NCBI GenBank assembly: GCA_021819345.1
Contig: JAKARG010000197.1
Span: 1 to 6,280 of the forward strand
From: Actinomycetes bacterium
GTDB lineage: Bacteria; Actinomycetota; Acidimicrobiia; Acidimicrobiales; Palsa-688
DNA length: 6,280 bases
Direction: 5' to 3'
The position numbers and the translations under genes are program-made. Positions 4,424 to 6,280 of this stretch are shown here, piece by piece (position 1 is the stretch's first letter; the number at the start of each line of letters is the position of its first letter). Under the pieces are notes generated by a model. That model did no database searches and was not told the origin of the DNA. It was given only the letters and a program-made list of their open reading frames with translations.

Positions 4424-6280
4424 TCAGGGCGCAGTCCCGTCGTCGGGCGGGCCATCGCCGGGCGGGCCGGAAGGCCGGCCGGAGCCGGCGAGCAGCTCGG
4501 CGAGATGGAGCCCCGACCAGCCGGCGAGCTGGGCGGCCTGGGTCCGGCAGCTGAACCCGTCGGCGAGCAGCACCGCTCCCGCCGGCGCGCCGCGAAGCGC
4601 GGGGAGCATGGAGCGCTCGGCGATCGCCACCGAGACGTCGTAGTGGCCGGCCTCCATCCCGAAGTTGCCGGCGAGCCCGCAACAGCCGGCGAGGGTCCGG
4701 ACCTCGGCGCCGACGGCTCCGAGCAGCTCGACGTCGGCGTCGTAGCCGAAGACGGAGTGGTGATGGCAGTGCGGCTGGGCGACCACCACCCGGCCGGCCA
4801 GGTCCGCTCCGAGCCCGGCTGCGAGGCGCTCCATCCGCTCTGCGCCCCCCTCGCCGACCAGGGTCTCGGCAAGAGTGTGGACCGAGCGGGCCAGGCCGGC
4901 GGCGCGCCGGTCGCCGGGGAGCAGCTCGGGCAGGTCGGCGCGCAGCGTCGCAGTGCAGGACGGCTCCAGGCCGACGACGGGCACTCCGGCTTCGCTCCAG
5001 GGAGCGAGGACCTCCACCAGCCGGCGTAGCCGGCGCCTGGCGGCATCGAGCTGGCCGGTCGATACCAGCGTCAGCCCGCAGCAGACGTCGGCCTCGGCTA
5101 CGACCACCTCGAAGCCGGCTGCGCCGAGCACCTCGACCGCCGCGAGAGCCACCTGCGGCGAGAACCCGCGGGTGAAGGTGTCGGCCCACAGCAGCACCCG
5201 ACCCCGCGGCGCCGACCCGTTGGCGGGCAGCGAGGCCCGCAGCCGGGCCGCGTCGAGCGGCCGCCTGGCGAGCCGGGGCAGTGGCCGGCGCGAGTCGATG
5301 CCCGCCGCCATGCGCATCCAGGCGGAGACGGGTGGCACCTGTAGGGCCCTGTTCGCCAAGCCGGCGGTCCCGCTGCGGGCCAGCAGGTCGAGCCAGCTCG
5401 GGAGCCGACCGAGGCTGTAGTGGGCGCGGGGACGGAGCCGGCCCCGCCAGGTCTGGTAGAGCACCTCTGCCTTGTAGCTCGCCATGTCGACCGACACCGG
5501 GCAGTCCCGGGAGCACGCCCGGCAGGCGAGGCAGAGCTCGAGTGCCTCGTGAACCTCGGCCGAGCGCCAGGCGCCGCCGACGAGCGACCCGTTGGCCATC
5601 TCCTGCAGGACCCTCGCCCGGCCGCGGGTCGAGTCCTTCTCGTCACCGGTCGCAAGGTACGACGGGCACATGAACCCGCCCCCGGCCGGTCCGTCGGCGC
5701 GGCACTTGCCGATACCCACGCAGCGGTGGACCGCCTGGGTGAAGTCCCCGCCGTCGGCGTGCAGTGCCAGCCCGCCGGGAGCCCGGCGCAGCGGCCCTGC
5801 GAGCGCCCTACGCAGGTCGACGTCGACTGGTGCCGGATCGACCAGCACCCCGGGGTTGAGCAGGCCTTCGGGGTCGAAGAGGGCCTTGAACCGACCGAAG
5901 GCCCGGATCGCCGCCGGGGAGTACATGATCGGGAGCAGCTCGCTCCGGGCCCTTCCGTCGCCGTGCTCGCCAGACAGCGACCCTCCGTGGGCGGCGACGA
6001 GGGACGCCGCTTCGAGCAGGAACGGTCGGAGCCGGCGGGGATGGTCGGCCAGGGGCAGGTCGATCCGCACGTGGATGCACCCGTCCCCGAAGTGCCCGTA
6101 GAGAAGGCCGTCGAGCCCATGGTCGCCGAGGAGCGCAGTGAAGTCCCGCAGGTAGGCGGCGAGCTCCGAGGGAGGCACGGCGGCATCCTCCCAGGCCGGC
6201 CAAGCCGGAGCCCCGGAGGGGGTGCGGCTTCCGAGCCCGGCACCGTCCTCCCGGATGCCCCAAAAGGCGGAGGCGAGAGG
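4424..6280 (-). CDS. FAD-linked oxidase / Fe-S (CCG-domain) oxidoreductase, 5' end outside window
   Basis: The C-terminal 618 residues of a large fused flavoprotein; the frame stays open to the window edge. The leading part (GIREDGAG, then AWEDAAVPP at the GTG of 6178) is ordinary family sequence, so that GTG is not the start. Domains, numbered from the edge: the end of the FAD-linked oxidase C-terminal domain with YGHFGDGCIH (61-70), SGEHGDGRARSE (103-114) and FDPEGLLNPG (135-144); a ferredoxin-like region with CVGIGKC (187-193), CPSY (205-208) and CLACRACSRDCP (250-261); two cysteine-rich CCG segments with DVCCG (398-402), PSC (440-442), GCCGLAGNFG (532-541) and DGFSCRTQ (574-581). The fusion resembles YdiJ-type D-2-hydroxyglutarate and D-lactate dehydrogenases, which oxidise a 2-hydroxyacid on FAD and pass electrons through Fe-S clusters to an acceptor. 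The substrate is not decidable here. Such proteins are usually about 950-1020 residues, so the missing FAD-binding domain should be some 350 residues upstream. The short Gly/Pro tail is not conserved as far as I can tell. Confidence 0.92.
   Translation of the reverse strand, partial: PLASAFWGIREDGAGLGSRTPSGAPAWPAWEDAAVPPSELAAYLRDFTALLGDHGLDGLLYGHFGDGCIHVRIDLPLADHPRRLRPFLLEAASLVAAHGGSLSGEHGDGRARSELLPIMYSPAAIRAFGRFKALFDPEGLLNPGVLVDPAPVDVDLRRALAGPLRRAPGGLALHADGGDFTQAVHRCVGIGKCRADGPAGGGFMCPSYLATGDEKDSTRGRARVLQEMANGSLVGGAWRSAEVHEALELCLACRACSRDCPVSVDMASYKAEVLYQTWRGRLRPRAHYSLGRLPSWLDLLARSGTAGLANRALQVPPVSAWMRMAAGIDSRRPLPRLARRPLDAARLRASLPANGSAPRGRVLLWADTFTRGFSPQVALAAVEVLGAAGFEVVVAEADVCCGLTLVSTGQLDAARRRLRRLVEVLAPWSEAGVPVVGLEPSCTATLRADLPELLPGDRRAAGLARSVHTLAETLVGEGGAERMERLAAGLGADLAGRVVVAQPHCHHHSVFGYDADVELLGAVGAEVRTLAGCCGLAGNFGMEAGHYDVSVAIAERSMLPALRGAPAGAVLLADGFSCRTQAAQLAGWSGLHLAELLAGSGRPSGPPGDGPPDDGTAP

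Noticed and set aside
4445..4490. CCGG/GGCC-rich palindromes near the flavoprotein stop as a bidirectional terminator
   Set aside because: They lie within coding sequence, have no T-run, and such palindromes are frequent throughout the window.
4410..5516. Second minus-strand frame inside the flavoprotein gene
   Set aside because: It is an out-of-frame Arg/Ala/Pro-rich shadow; the Fe-S and CCG motifs all lie in the other frame.
6176..6178. GTG at 6178 as start of the flavoprotein gene
   Set aside because: The frame stays open upstream with typical family sequence (GIREDGAG, AWEDAA), and the FAD-binding domain would be missing, so the gene continues past the window.

Overview
The window is very GC-rich (roughly 70% or more by eye), with strongly G/C-biased third codon positions and many long spurious antisense frames. 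The protein families and base composition fit a high-GC actinobacterium; I cannot name the species. I see no rRNA, tRNA, insertion sequence, CRISPR array or phage gene, so this looks like chromosomal DNA.

Layout. (1) Bases 35-1114, minus strand: a divergent XdhC/CoxI-family protein (molybdenum-hydroxylase maturation family), followed by a small hairpin at the window edge. (2) Bases 1226-1281: a compact array of about 3.5 copies of a 16-bp unit that covers the stop codon of the next gene and lies upstream of the XdhC gene. (3) Bases 1278-2009, minus: a class I SAM-dependent methyltransferase with a possible leaderless promoter. (4) Bases 2010-2371: a divergent intergenic region. Its plus strand can form several hairpins, one of which pairs with a strong Shine-Dalgarno sequence in front of a 40-codon ORF (2262-2384). 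That ORF overlaps the start of the next gene. (5) Bases 2372-4405, plus: a multi-pass membrane GGDEF-EAL protein with intact diguanylate cyclase and I-site motifs but a degenerate EAL domain. (6) Bases 4424-6280, minus, cut by the window end: the C-terminal 618 residues of a large FAD-binding/iron-sulfur oxidoreductase related to D-lactate and D-2-hydroxyglutarate dehydrogenases. It converges on the GGDEF-EAL gene with only 18 bp between stop codons.

How the genes relate. Nothing joins all of them in one pathway. The XdhC-like protein and the Fe-S flavoprotein both belong to redox-enzyme families, while the GGDEF-EAL protein is a second-messenger signalling protein. The most interesting part is the front end of the GGDEF-EAL gene: a foldable leader, an upstream ORF with a better ribosome-binding site than the main gene, and an overlapping GTG start. 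Together these suggest translational control or coupling. The coherent loss of EAL catalytic and loop-6 residues suggests the protein makes or senses c-di-GMP rather than degrading it. I do not see a convincing new multi-gene system.
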